Source of the DNA: Synechococcus sp. LTW-R
GTDB lineage: Bacteria > Cyanobacteriota > Cyanobacteriia > PCC-6307 > Cyanobiaceae
NCBI RefSeq assembly: GCF_014217875.1
Contig: NZ_CP059060.1
Location: forward strand, 620,001 to 684,000
DNA length: 64,000 nucleotides
Reading direction: 5' to 3'
Shown: positions 50,651 through 59,281 of the stretch, piece by piece
Position numbering within the stretch: the stretch's first letter is position 1
Layout of the letters: each line of letters opens with the position of its first letter
Made by a program: the position numbers and the translations under genes
The notes under the pieces: generated by a model
Told to the model about the DNA's origin: nothing
Databases searched by the model: none
Seen by the model: the letters and a program-made list of their open reading frames with translations, nothing else

Positions 50651-51906
50651 TCAGCCGCCGCGCTGGTCTCCTGACGCTGGGCTGCCTTCTGGGCAGCCTG
50701 CTGTTGAGCGTGGCGCTCTGGGCCAAGCCCGCGCCAGAGCCTGTGTCCATATTGATGCCCGCTCCCTTCGCCGATGCCACCGCTGAGCTGGTGGAGACGT
50801 TCAACCGTGAGCACCCCGGCATTGCCCTGAGCGTGACGCGAGGACCCTTGGAAACGGAGGCGGTGTCGGACTTGGCGATTAGCAGCCTGCTGCTTGGCAA
50901 CAGTCCCTACGACGTTCTCTTGATGGACGTCACCTGGACTCCGAAATACGCCAAGGCGGGTTGGCTGGAGCCGCTAGAAGCCTGGCTCGGAGCCGATGCC
51001 CTGGAGGACCTCGCCCCCGGTGCGGAACTCGGTAATGCCTTTGATGGCCACCTCTGGCGCTTCCCTCTGGTGGCCGACATGGGCCTGCTGTTCTGGCGGA
51101 CGGACCTGATGGAGGCTCCCCCCAGAACACCCTCTGAGCTGGAAGCCATCAGCCAGTCCCTGCAGCAAGAGGGGCGGGTCCGCTGGGGCTACGTCTGGGA
51201 GGGCCGTCAATACGAGGGACTCAGCTGCACCTATCTCGAGGTCCTACGGGGCTTCGGGGGACGTTGGCTGCGGGATGGTTCGCCGGATCTCAACAGCAAC
51301 GCGGCGATCGCGGCCAGTCAATGGCTCCGTCACCTCGTCGATGTGGGCATCACGCCTCCAGCGGTGGCCAACATGGCCGAACCGGAAGCCCTGCAAACCT
51401 TCGAAACGGGTGATGCGGCGTTCATGCGCAACTGGCCCTATGCCTGGGCCGAACTGAACAAGAACGGCTCGCTCTTGGCGGGAAAAGTCGGCATCACCAC
51501 GATGGTCAGTGAACCCCAGGAGCCGCATGTCGCCACCCAAGGCAGTTGGGGACTGTCCGTGCTCTCCAGTTCCCAACACAAGCAGGCTGCCGTTGAGGCT
51601 CTGCAGTTCCTGACCAGTAACGCGGCGCAGAAGCAACTGAACCTGAACTGGGGCTACACGCCAACGCGCCTCAGCGTCTTCGAGGACCCGGAACTGATCC
51701 GTGCCAATCCGGTCCTTCCGGAGTTGCAAGCCGCGCTGGCGGCGGCTGTGCTCAGGCCGGTGACACCGATCTACGCCCAACTCAGTGACCTGCTTTACCG
51801 GGAGGTGAACACGGTGATCACCGGTGAGGTCGCCGCCGCTCCAGCCATGGAGACGTTGCAGCGCAACAGCATCCAGCTGGAGCGCTCCACGGGAGGGATC
51901 TCCTAG
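50647..51906 (+). CDS. ggtB: Glucosylglycerol ABC transporter substrate-binding protein
   Basis: A signal/anchor sequence (GLLTLGCLLGSLLLSVALWA) precedes a family 1 sugar-binding protein: PAPFADATAELVETFNREHPGI, YDVLLMDVTWTPKYAKAGWLEPL, and QGSWGLSVLSSSQHKQAAVEALQFL. It captures solute in the periplasm for the permeases encoded immediately downstream. Specificity for glucosylglycerol (and often sucrose or trehalose) is inferred from linkage with ggpS. It starts with GTG overlapping the ggpS stop. Confidence 0.87.
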   Translation: MISRRAGLLTLGCLLGSLLLSVALWAKPAPEPVSILMPAPFADATAELVETFNREHPGIALSVTRGPLETEAVSDLAISSLLLGNSPYDVLLMDVTWTPKYAKAGWLEPLEAWLGADALEDLAPGAELGNAFDGHLWRFPLVADMGLLFWRTDLMEAPPRTPSELEAISQSLQQEGRVRWGYVWEGRQYEGLSCTYLEVLRGFGGRWLRDGSPDLNSNAAIAASQWLRHLVDVGITPPAVANMAEPEALQTFETGDAAFMRNWPYAWAELNKNGSLLAGKVGITTMVSEPQEPHVATQGSWGLSVLSSSQHKQAAVEALQFLTSNAAQKQLNLNWGYTPTRLSVFEDPELIRANPVLPELQAALAAAVLRPVTPIYAQLSDLLYREVNTVITGEVAAAPAMETLQRNSIQLERSTGGIS

Positions 51907-52797
51907 ATGCTCCGTTGGCGCCAACAGCTCTGGCTTCTGCTCCCAGCCCTGGGATTGCTCACCCTGGTCTTCCTGGTGCCGATCGCGCATTACCTCTGGT
52001 TGAGCACCCAGACCCAGACCGTCCTGACGGAACTCCGGCCTGTTCCCGCGGGCGCTGCCCAATGGATTCGGCTCTGGAATGACAGCCGGTTCTGGCAGGA
52101 CGCTTGGCAAACCCTGCGCTTTGCAGGCCTGTCCGTCACCACGGAGATGGTGCTGGGTCTGGCGATCGCGCTGCTGTTGAACGAGCCCCTGCGCGGACGA
52201 AGCAGTTTGCGCATGATCAGCCTGCTGCCCTGGGCCCTACCGACGACGGTCATGGCCTTGGGCTGGCGCTGGATCTTCAACGATCCCTATGGCCCGATTA
52301 ACCTAGCCCTGGGCTGGATCGGAGTCACACCGATTCCCTTTTTGGCTAACCCATTGATCACCTGGGTCGCCACGGTTTGGGCCGACACCTGGAAGACGAC
52401 CCCGTTTGTTGCCCTGCTCCTGCTGGCGGGTTTGCAGAACATTCCCCGAGACCTCTACGAGGCCGCCCAGTTGGAGGGTGCCTCACCCTGGCAGTCGCTG
52501 CGGCACATCACGATTCCGCTGCTCACGCCCTATCTCTTGATCGCCCTGGTCTTTCGCCTGGCCCAAGCGCTAGGGGTCTTCGACCTTGTCCAGGTGCTCA
52601 CTGGCGGTGGTCCAGCGGGCAGCACCGAAAGCTTGGCCCTCTACGCCTACCTCAACGCGATGCGCTTCCTGGACTTTGGCTACAGCGCCACCGTCATGCT
52701 CGGTGCCTTTGCGGGATTACTGGTCTTGTGTGGAGCTTTAGCAACCCTCTGGTGGTGGAGCAGTGGCCGTCAAGACCTCGCCGGAGGTGAGCGGTAA
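51907..52797 (+). CDS. ggtC: Glucosylglycerol ABC transporter permease GgtC
   Basis: This 296-aa MalF-type permease has about six hydrophobic segments (first: LWLLLPALGLLTLVFLVPIAHYL) and the conserved EAA loop EAAQLEGASPWQSLRHITIPLL that docks onto the ATPase. It starts directly after the ggtB stop and overlaps the ggtD start by one base. With GgtD it forms the membrane channel for solute re-uptake. Confidence 0.88.
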   Translation: MLRWRQQLWLLLPALGLLTLVFLVPIAHYLWLSTQTQTVLTELRPVPAGAAQWIRLWNDSRFWQDAWQTLRFAGLSVTTEMVLGLAIALLLNEPLRGRSSLRMISLLPWALPTTVMALGWRWIFNDPYGPINLALGWIGVTPIPFLANPLITWVATVWADTWKTTPFVALLLLAGLQNIPRDLYEAAQLEGASPWQSLRHITIPLLTPYLLIALVFRLAQALGVFDLVQVLTGGGPAGSTESLALYAYLNAMRFLDFGYSATVMLGAFAGLLVLCGALATLWWWSSGRQDLAGGER

Positions 52798-53588
52798 TGG
52801 CTCGCCTTCTCCTCTTGATCTGGAGCCTCGGACCGATGCTCTGGCAGCTCTACACCTCCTTTCGACCCAGCGCCGTTCTCACCGGCGGCGCGCGCGGCGG
52901 CTGGACCCTGGAGCACTACCAGCAACTCCTCAACGGTGAACCGCCGTTTCTGACGTATCTCCTCAACAGCGGAATCGTCGGTCTGAGCAGCACGGTCGTC
53001 ACCCTGCTGCTCGCGATTCCCTGTGCCTATGCCCTCAGCCGGATGCAGGCCCATCGCGCCCGAAGCATCAGCGTGGCGGTGGCTGCAGCAGCGGCCTTCC
53101 CAGCCGTCCTGCTCTTCCTGGCGTTGCTCGAGGTCGCCCGCGACTTCCATCTCGCCAACAACCTGCTTGCCCTGAGCCTTCCCTACGCCGGCCTCTGCTT
53201 GCCCCTGGCCATCCTCTTGCTGCAGGCCGCCTTCCGCGACATCCCCATCGAATTGGAGGAGGCCGCCCTGATGGAGGGCATGTCCCTCTGGCAACGCCTC
53301 CGCTGGGTGTTGCTTCCCTTGATGGCCCCGGCCATCTCCAGCGCGGCCCTGCTGATCTTCATCTTCTGCTGGAACGAATATCCGATTGCCCTCACCTGGT
53401 TGAGCCAGGCCGACCTTCTCACCCTGGCGCCCGCCATCGCGCGCATTGCCGGCTCCTCGATCTTCACTGTTCCGTATGGAGCCTTTGCCGCCGCCACCGT
53501 CCTGGGCAGCGCACCCCTGCTGCTGATCATGTTGCTCTTCCAGCGTCAGATCATCAGCGGCCTCACCCAAGGGGCCATTAAGGGATAA
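52797..53588 (+). CDS. ggtD: Glucosylglycerol ABC transporter permease GgtD
   Basis: This 263-aa MalG-type permease has hydrophobic segments and the EAA loop EEAALMEGMSLWQRLRWVLLPLM. The first membrane segment is short (RLLLLIWSLGPMLWQLYTSF), so the N-terminus is at or slightly beyond the lower limit for this family. Its ATG overlaps the ggtC stop (TAATG). A 39-bp gap separates it from ggtA. Confidence 0.88.
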   Translation: MARLLLLIWSLGPMLWQLYTSFRPSAVLTGGARGGWTLEHYQQLLNGEPPFLTYLLNSGIVGLSSTVVTLLLAIPCAYALSRMQAHRARSISVAVAAAAAFPAVLLFLALLEVARDFHLANNLLALSLPYAGLCLPLAILLLQAAFRDIPIELEEAALMEGMSLWQRLRWVLLPLMAPAISSAALLIFIFCWNEYPIALTWLSQADLLTLAPAIARIAGSSIFTVPYGAFAAATVLGSAPLLLIMLLFQRQIISGLTQGAIKG

Positions 53589-53627
53589 CCCCAAGGACCA
53601 CTTCAACCGATTCGCTTTTCCCGCTTG

Positions 53628-54671
53628 ATGACCTCCTCCAGCCCTGCTCGCACCGGTCTGGTTCTTAGCCAGCTCTGCCGCAGGGTTGGGCAGCAAACCT
53701 TACTCAAGGACCTCAGCCTGGAGGTCGCGCCGGGAGAAATCCTGGCGCTGCTGGGCCCGAGTGGCTGCGGGAAAAGCACCACACTCCGCTGTGTCGCCGG
53801 TCTCGATAGGGCTAGCAGTGGCTCCATCGAACTGGCCGGAGAGGAGATCACTGCGCGACCGCCGGCCGAACGGAACGTGGCCATGGTCTTCCAGAGTTAC
53901 GCCCTCTATCCCCACCTGAGCGTCCGCAAGAACCTCAGCCTTGGTCTGGAACTGCGGCGCGTGCCCCAGGCCGAGGTCGAGGACGACGTCGAGCGGGTCC
54001 TCGCACTGCTCCAACTGGAAGCCTGCCGCGAGCGCAAACCCGCCGAACTCTCGGGGGGCCAGCGCCAGCGGGTGGCCCTCGCTCGGGCACTGCTGCGCAA
54101 GCCCGCCCTGTTTTTGCTGGATGAGCCGATGAGCAACCTGGATGCCCAGCTCCGGGAGGACCTGCGCGGGGAGTTGCGGGGAATCCTGCGGAGTACCGGA
54201 GCACCCGTGGTCTACGTGACCCATGACCAACATGAAGCCATGGGCCTCGCCGATCGCATTGCCGTGCTGAAGACCGGAGAGCTGCAACAGCTGGGCTCAG
54301 CCGCTGAGCTCTACCAAGATCCGCAGAACCAGTTTGTCGCCAGTTTCCTGGGGAGTCCCTCGATCAACCTGCTTCCCCTTCACCCCGGTGAATTGGTGGG
54401 ATTACGGCCGGAACATCTGGAAGTGGTGGAGGCCAGCAGCCCACTGACGCCCGAGCTGGCAGCCCTGGATGCGCAGCGGGAGCACCTCGAATGGCTCGGG
54501 GACCGCGTCATCAGCCATTGGCGGGTGCGTGGCAGCAGCGTGAAGGTGCTCTCCGATGCCCAAAGCCAGAGCGCTGCTCTCGCGCAAAGCCATAACGGCA
54601 CGCTGCAGTTGCGCTGGAAGCGTGAGCATGAGCTGCACTTCGAGCAGGCCAGCGGACGGCGGATTCGCTGA
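53628..54671 (+). CDS. ggtA: Glucosylglycerol ABC transporter ATP-binding protein
   Basis: This MalK-type ATPase has Walker [11 protein letters not shown]-loop AMVFQSYALYPHLSV, signature LSGGQRQR and Walker B LFLLDEPMSNLD, followed by a C-terminal regulatory TOBE-like domain (VGLRPEHLEVV). The start is the ATG at 53628; a TTG one codon earlier is in frame. In Synechocystis ggtA lies apart from ggtBCD, as far as I recall; here all four are together with ggpS. The end converges on the next gene with seven bases between stops. Confidence 0.9.
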   Translation: MTSSSPARTGLVLSQLCRRVGQQTLLKDLSLEVAPGEILALLGPSGCGKSTTLRCVAGLDRASSGSIELAGEEITARPPAERNVAMVFQSYALYPHLSVRKNLSLGLELRRVPQAEVEDDVERVLALLQLEACRERKPAELSGGQRQRVALARALLRKPALFLLDEPMSNLDAQLREDLRGELRGILRSTGAPVVYVTHDQHEAMGLADRIAVLKTGELQQLGSAAELYQDPQNQFVASFLGSPSINLLPLHPGELVGLRPEHLEVVEASSPLTPELAALDAQREHLEWLGDRVISHWRVRGSSVKVLSDAQSQSAALAQSHNGTLQLRWKREHELHFEQASGRRIR

Positions 54672-54678
54672 GGGAGCT

Positions 54679-56232
54679 TTAGTCCCAGACCGTTTCGATG
54701 ACGTTCATCGCTTGCAAATACGCCGGAACTTCATCGCTCGTCGCCGACTCGTCGTCAACAAAACTGTCACCGCTAACGGACCGGCGCGCCAAGTCCGCCA
54801 CAACGGCACTCACCACGAGATCAACCGCGGCAGGGTTATCCAGGTTCTGCAGGGCCTCGGCATAACGGCGGCTATGGGTTGGCCTGACGGACTCTTGGCA
54901 GTAGTTGCTCAACTCGCGACTCTCCGTCATCACCGAGAAGGCGGATTGCTTGGAGTTCTGACGGCCAAAGATGGCCATGTAGAGCAAATTGATCAAGGAG
55001 GCGTCATGGAGAGGGATGCCGTACTGACGCACGATCTGGGGCCAGTAACGCAACGACCGCAGTCCCTCTAGTCCCCCCTTCGATAGGCCTGCGTCATCAC
55101 ACCAGGTCTCAAATTCCTCAACGTTGGCCGGACAACGACCGCACTCGCGCATCCGATTCGCCAGCACTGCTCCCGCCTGGAAGTTGCGGGTCGGACTGCC
55201 CGCAGTGGGCAGCATCATGCTGCCGCGCACATCGGCGACCATCGCTGTCAACTGCGAGAAGGTGTGGTCTCGCACTTTCTCCATGTCGCCATCGCGAACG
55301 AGTGCGGCCTCAATGCGCTGGACGCCGTAGCCCAATTCGGTCAGGGCAATCGGCTGACGGTGATAAAGCCGTTGGCGATCCGTTCGCGCCATCGACACCG
55401 TGGCCGCCTGGTCCAAACACTGCTCGAGCAGCAACGTCAACAGAGTTGGCAGAACACCCGGGTTTTCCCGGTGGAAGGTGTAGCCAAACCCAGCAAAGAT
55501 CGAGGCCATGTTTTTAGCGGCCTTGATGTATTGCCCTTCGATGTTGTGAACACCGGCTGAAACCTGGAGGTTGGGGGAGAGGCGATCCAGCAGCCGTGCC
55601 CCCAGCAAGGCCGTCAGAGCATTGGGATGGCAGAAATTCGCCGTGAAGCTGTCAAGGGGGTTGCGGAGGGCGCCATGGCGGTGAAATCCCGTGAAGAAGC
55701 CCAGGTTCGGTGCCTTTTGACAGAGGACATAGGCCTCATTGGAAATCGGATCGTGGGTGAAGGACCCCGCCAAACAAGCGAGCACAACGTGCTCGCGGCC
55801 GAGGTCCTCCCGAAGCCGTAGGGCCTCCTGCAGGTCCTCTTCAATGTGGTTGCTGTTCGCACTCAGCACCACCAGCTCACAGTGCTGAATCAGATACCCA
55901 AGGTCATTGGGCACCGGCTTGCCCGCCTCGGAGTGGGCACCCATGCGCTCCATCGTGGCGCGGTGCTCGGGGTCCATCCCCGAGAGCTCCTCGCTTTTAA
56001 AGGCCCCCAGAATTTTTCGGCCGGGGCGAGCCGCTAAGAGCAACCGAGAGCCATCGGTTTGCATCGCGCAGTTGTAGGCCAGCGACGCCGGATACAGACC
56101 AACGCTGTAGAAGCCGACCTTGCCCTCTTCCAGCGCGATCAGGCGCCTTCGGATCCGCTCAGCGTCAAGGTTGGATTCGAAAAAACCGTTCTGCAAGATA
56201 AAAACTGGGCCTACACCATCCTTACGGACCAT
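54679..56232 (-). CDS. Unrecognised protein in the GG locus; distant glycerol-3-phosphate-dehydrogenase-like fold suggested
   Basis: I do not recognise a named family for this 517-aa protein. It has a Rossmann-like start (KVGFYSVGLYPASLAYNCAM, residues ~38-57), a segment CELVVLSANSNHIEEDL in the place of the GpsA AD-xIxxAVPS strand, and VHNIEGQYIKAAKNMASIFAGF, which lines up with the GpsA block V-x-G-V-E...ALKN-x-x-AIAAG that carries the catalytic Lys. This suggests a 6PGDH/GpsA-type dehydrogenase fold, but the Gly-rich loop is degenerate. About 200 C-terminal residues are mostly helical. It is divergent from stpA (33 bp) and converges with ggtA. Confidence 0.6.
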   Translation of the reverse strand: MVRKDGVGPVFILQNGFFESNLDAERIRRRLIALEEGKVGFYSVGLYPASLAYNCAMQTDGSRLLLAARPGRKILGAFKSEELSGMDPEHRATMERMGAHSEAGKPVPNDLGYLIQHCELVVLSANSNHIEEDLQEALRLREDLGREHVVLACLAGSFTHDPISNEAYVLCQKAPNLGFFTGFHRHGALRNPLDSFTANFCHPNALTALLGARLLDRLSPNLQVSAGVHNIEGQYIKAAKNMASIFAGFGYTFHRENPGVLPTLLTLLLEQCLDQAATVSMARTDRQRLYHRQPIALTELGYGVQRIEAALVRDGDMEKVRDHTFSQLTAMVADVRGSMMLPTAGSPTRNFQAGAVLANRMRECGRCPANVEEFETWCDDAGLSKGGLEGLRSLRYWPQIVRQYGIPLHDASLINLLYMAIFGRQNSKQSAFSVMTESRELSNYCQESVRPTHSRRYAEALQNLDNPAAVDLVVSAVVADLARRSVSGDSFVDDESATSDEVPAYLQAMNVIETVWD

Positions 56233-56265
56233 GGGAGGGTGGACGGAAGATCAGTGGCGAACCCC

Positions 56266-57471
56266 ATGGCGCGTCTCTCCCTCGAGAAGCTGCAGGAGGA
56301 GATCAGCGCCAGCTCCAACGTCCTCTTGATCCAGGACCTCGATGGGGTCTGCATGCCCCTGGTGCGTGACCCCCTGACACGGGCGCTGCCAGCTGACTAC
56401 ATCGAAGCGGTCCGACGGCTTGGCCACCGCTTCCGTGTCCTTACCAATGGGGAGCACAGCGGCAGCCGCGGGGTGAACCGGCTGGTGGAGAGAGCCCTGG
56501 GGCCGGAGCGTGATCCTGCCGGGGAAGGGCTCTATCTCCCGGGACTCGCGGCGGGCGGCGTTCAATCCCAAAGCCAGCACGGTGCCATCAGCCACCCCGG
56601 TGTCAGTGAATCTGAGTTGGCGTTTCTTGCGGCCGTCCCCGGCCAACTCAAGGCAGGGGTGCAGGCCATGGCGGAACGACTCCGTCCCAGCTCTAGCGCC
56701 GCTGTGCTCGAGCCCCTCAGCCAGGCGGCGGTGCTGGACAACCAACTCTCACCAACCCTGAATCTGAACGTGCTCTTCGCCGGTCTCCAGCTGGAGCCAG
56801 CGGAACAACGCCGACTGCAGGAGGCGAGTCAAGAACTGCTCGAAGGCCTGGAGGAGCAAGCCAAAGAGCAGGGGCTGGGGGATTCCTTTTTCCTGCACTT
56901 GGCCCCCAACCTCGGCAGCCAGGACGGCAAAGAACAGCTCAAGTGGGCCAGCCCCGAGCACTGCGGCACCAGCGACTTTCAATTCATGCTCCGCGGAGCC
57001 GTCAAAGAGGCAGGGCTCTTGGTGCTGCTCAATCAGCACATCGCCAGACAGACCGGCCACGCGCCCCTTGGGGATGACTTCAATGTGCGCACGGCTCCTC
57101 GCAACGCCGAGGGGCTACTGGCCCTGGCCCAAGAGGCGATTGCGCCCGATCAGGTGCCGACCCTGATTGGGATTGCCGACACCATAACCTCCGAGCCTCG
57201 CGTGGAAGGCACCCAGGTGCGTTGGAGCCGTGGCGGCAGTGACCGGGGCTTTTTGACCCTCCTCCAAGAGATCGGCCGGGCCTTTGGGACGCCAAATCGG
57301 GTGGTCTTGGTGGACAGCAGCGACGGCGAATTGGATCGACCGAGCCTCCTGGACCCCGAGCTCAAGGGCCTGAGCGACCCGGAGGATCCCCTGCAGCTCG
57401 ATGTCCTGGTTCCCGGGGGGCCAGCGACCTACGTCGAGTGGTTCAACGGCATGGCACGCAACGTCTTTTAA
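56266..57471 (+). CDS. stpA: Glucosylglycerol-3-phosphate phosphatase
   Basis: StpA (GgpP) removes phosphate from glucosylglycerol-phosphate, releasing the osmolyte. The N-terminus has the phosphatase motif LIQDLDGVCMPLV with the two Asp expected of HAD-like catalysis, followed by RFRVLTNGEHSGSRGVNRLVE and a C-terminal GDDFNVRTAPRNAEGLL block. From the ATG at 56266 it is 401 aa, in keeping with the family; a GTG four codons upstream is possible. The divergent partner is the GpsA-like gene. Linkage to ggpS supports the assignment. Confidence 0.87.
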   Translation: MARLSLEKLQEEISASSNVLLIQDLDGVCMPLVRDPLTRALPADYIEAVRRLGHRFRVLTNGEHSGSRGVNRLVERALGPERDPAGEGLYLPGLAAGGVQSQSQHGAISHPGVSESELAFLAAVPGQLKAGVQAMAERLRPSSSAAVLEPLSQAAVLDNQLSPTLNLNVLFAGLQLEPAEQRRLQEASQELLEGLEEQAKEQGLGDSFFLHLAPNLGSQDGKEQLKWASPEHCGTSDFQFMLRGAVKEAGLLVLLNQHIARQTGHAPLGDDFNVRTAPRNAEGLLALAQEAIAPDQVPTLIGIADTITSEPRVEGTQVRWSRGGSDRGFLTLLQEIGRAFGTPNRVVLVDSSDGELDRPSLLDPELKGLSDPEDPLQLDVLVPGGPATYVEWFNGMARNVF

Positions 57472-57532
57472 AAACCTGGGCTGACAGTCGCCGCAGAACG
57501 GCCTATGCCAGGGGTAGTCACCGTTCGTTCTG

Positions 57533-59281
57533 ATGCCAGAGGGGGCCAGCAGGACTCAACCCTGGCCCCCAGCCCCGGGACAGCATCCCTGGTGGGATGG
57601 AGCGGTCATCTATGAGCTCATCCCGCGCTGCTACAGCGATTCCGATGGCGATGGAATTGGTGATTTCGGTGGTCTCACCAAACGGCTCAGCTACCTGCGT
57701 TGGCTCGGGGTCGATGCCATCTGGATGACCCCGATCTATCCGTCTCCCCTTCGGGATGGCGGATATGACATCACGGACTTCACCGACATCCATCCGGAAC
57801 TCGGGGACCTCGACGCCTTCCATCGGTTCGTCGAAGCGGCCCACGCCCATGGCATCCGGGTGGTGATCGACCTGGTGTTGAACCACACCAGCCAGCTCCA
57901 TCCGTGGTTTCAACGGGCTCGTTTCGCCGAACGGGGGAGCCCGGAGCGGGATTACTACGTCTGGAGAGACGACCCGGACGGCTACAGCGAAGCACCCGTC
58001 CTCTTCCGCCACTTTGAGGACTCCAACTGGTCCTGGGATCCGATTGCACAGCAGTACTACCTGCACCGCTTCCTGCATCACCAACCCGACCTCAACTACG
58101 ACAATCCCGCCGTCCAAGAGGCGGTGCTCCAGGTCGTCGACTTCTGGTTGGCCCGAGGCATCGACGGCTTTCGACTCGATGCCATTCCGTTTCTGTTCGA
58201 ACGGGAAGGTACCCGCTGTGAGGGTCTACCGGAAACCCACGCCTTCCTGAAAACCCTGCGCCAACGGGTTGACGCCTTCAGTGCAGACCATCCTGGTCGC
58301 GACATCCTGCTGTTGGCGGAAGCGATTCAGCCGGTGGAGGAGGCCATGCCTTACCTCGAAGACGGGGAACTGCATGCGGCCTTTAATTTCGCCCTCACGG
58401 CCCATCTCTTCGCCTCCGTCGCCCACGGGGAGACCAAGAGCCTCAATCGCTTCCTCAAGGAGATCAGCAACCTGGACTGCGGCCGCGGTTGGGCGCTGCC
58501 GCTGCGAAACCACGATGAACTCTGGCTCGGCGATGGTCATCTCGTCCCCGAGGAGGTCATTCATTGGGTCCGCCATGGCCTGCCGGCTGCCCATGGCCAT
58601 TGGCTCAATTGGGGCATCAACCGCCGTCTGGCACCGCTGCTGAACGGCGACCCGCGGCCCAACATGGCCCTGCATGCCCTGCTTTACAGCTTGCCGGGCA
58701 TGCCTTGCCTCTATTACGGCGATGAGCTGGGCATGGGTGACTGGCCTGGTCTGCGGGACCGTGACCCCAATCGCACACCGATGGCCTGGACCCCCGACCG
58801 CAACGGCGGCTTCTCAGCGGCCCCCGATCCGTTGCTGGTGCTCCCGCCGATCACGGCACCGGGATACGACTACCGGGTGATCAACGTCGAGGTCCAGAAA
58901 TCGCTGAAGGGTTCGCTGTTGAATTGGCATCGCCACATGTTGGTGAGCCGCAAGCTGCTGCCGGCCCTCCGGCACGGGGACTTTGAACTGCTGCCGAGCC
59001 ATCACCCGAGCGTGGTCAGCTTCATTCGCCGCTGCGAGGCCATGACCGTTCTGGTCGCGGTCAACCTCAGCGGCACCGGTGCTTCAACCGAAATCGACCT
59101 GAGCCGCTGGGAAGGGGAACGCATTCGCGAGTTGCTTTGGGGTTGTGAATTCCCCGAAGCGACGCGCGACTGGTTCGTGTACCTGCAGGCCTATGGCTTT
59201 GGCTGGTGGTTAATCGGCGATATGGAACTCGCCAACAACAGCGATTCCGCCTCGGGCGTGAGCCGTTCGGCTTCAGCCTGA
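57533..59281 (+). CDS. GH13 trehalose-synthase-like enzyme (TreS type, GH13_16)
   Basis: This 582-aa GH13 enzyme follows TreS almost throughout: WWDGAVIYELIPRCYSDSDG, GIGDFGGLTKRL, PIYPSPLRDGGYDI, DLVLNHTS, the catalytic Asp in GFRLDAIPF, the acid Glu in LLAEAIQ, the transition-state HD in LRNHDEL, and YYGDELGMGD with NRTPMAWTPDRNGGF. It ends WFVYLQAYGFGWWL, like the TreS C-domain. TreS isomerises maltose and trehalose; here, between stpA and glpD, it may act on glucosylglycerol or trehalose as osmolyte, which is inference. Its last 91 bases overlap the glpD end on the other strand. Confidence 0.82.
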   Translation: MPEGASRTQPWPPAPGQHPWWDGAVIYELIPRCYSDSDGDGIGDFGGLTKRLSYLRWLGVDAIWMTPIYPSPLRDGGYDITDFTDIHPELGDLDAFHRFVEAAHAHGIRVVIDLVLNHTSQLHPWFQRARFAERGSPERDYYVWRDDPDGYSEAPVLFRHFEDSNWSWDPIAQQYYLHRFLHHQPDLNYDNPAVQEAVLQVVDFWLARGIDGFRLDAIPFLFEREGTRCEGLPETHAFLKTLRQRVDAFSADHPGRDILLLAEAIQPVEEAMPYLEDGELHAAFNFALTAHLFASVAHGETKSLNRFLKEISNLDCGRGWALPLRNHDELWLGDGHLVPEEVIHWVRHGLPAAHGHWLNWGINRRLAPLLNGDPRPNMALHALLYSLPGMPCLYYGDELGMGDWPGLRDRDPNRTPMAWTPDRNGGFSAAPDPLLVLPPITAPGYDYRVINVEVQKSLKGSLLNWHRHMLVSRKLLPALRHGDFELLPSHHPSVVSFIRRCEAMTVLVAVNLSGTGASTEIDLSRWEGERIRELLWGCEFPEATRDWFVYLQAYGFGWWLIGDMELANNSDSASGVSRSASA

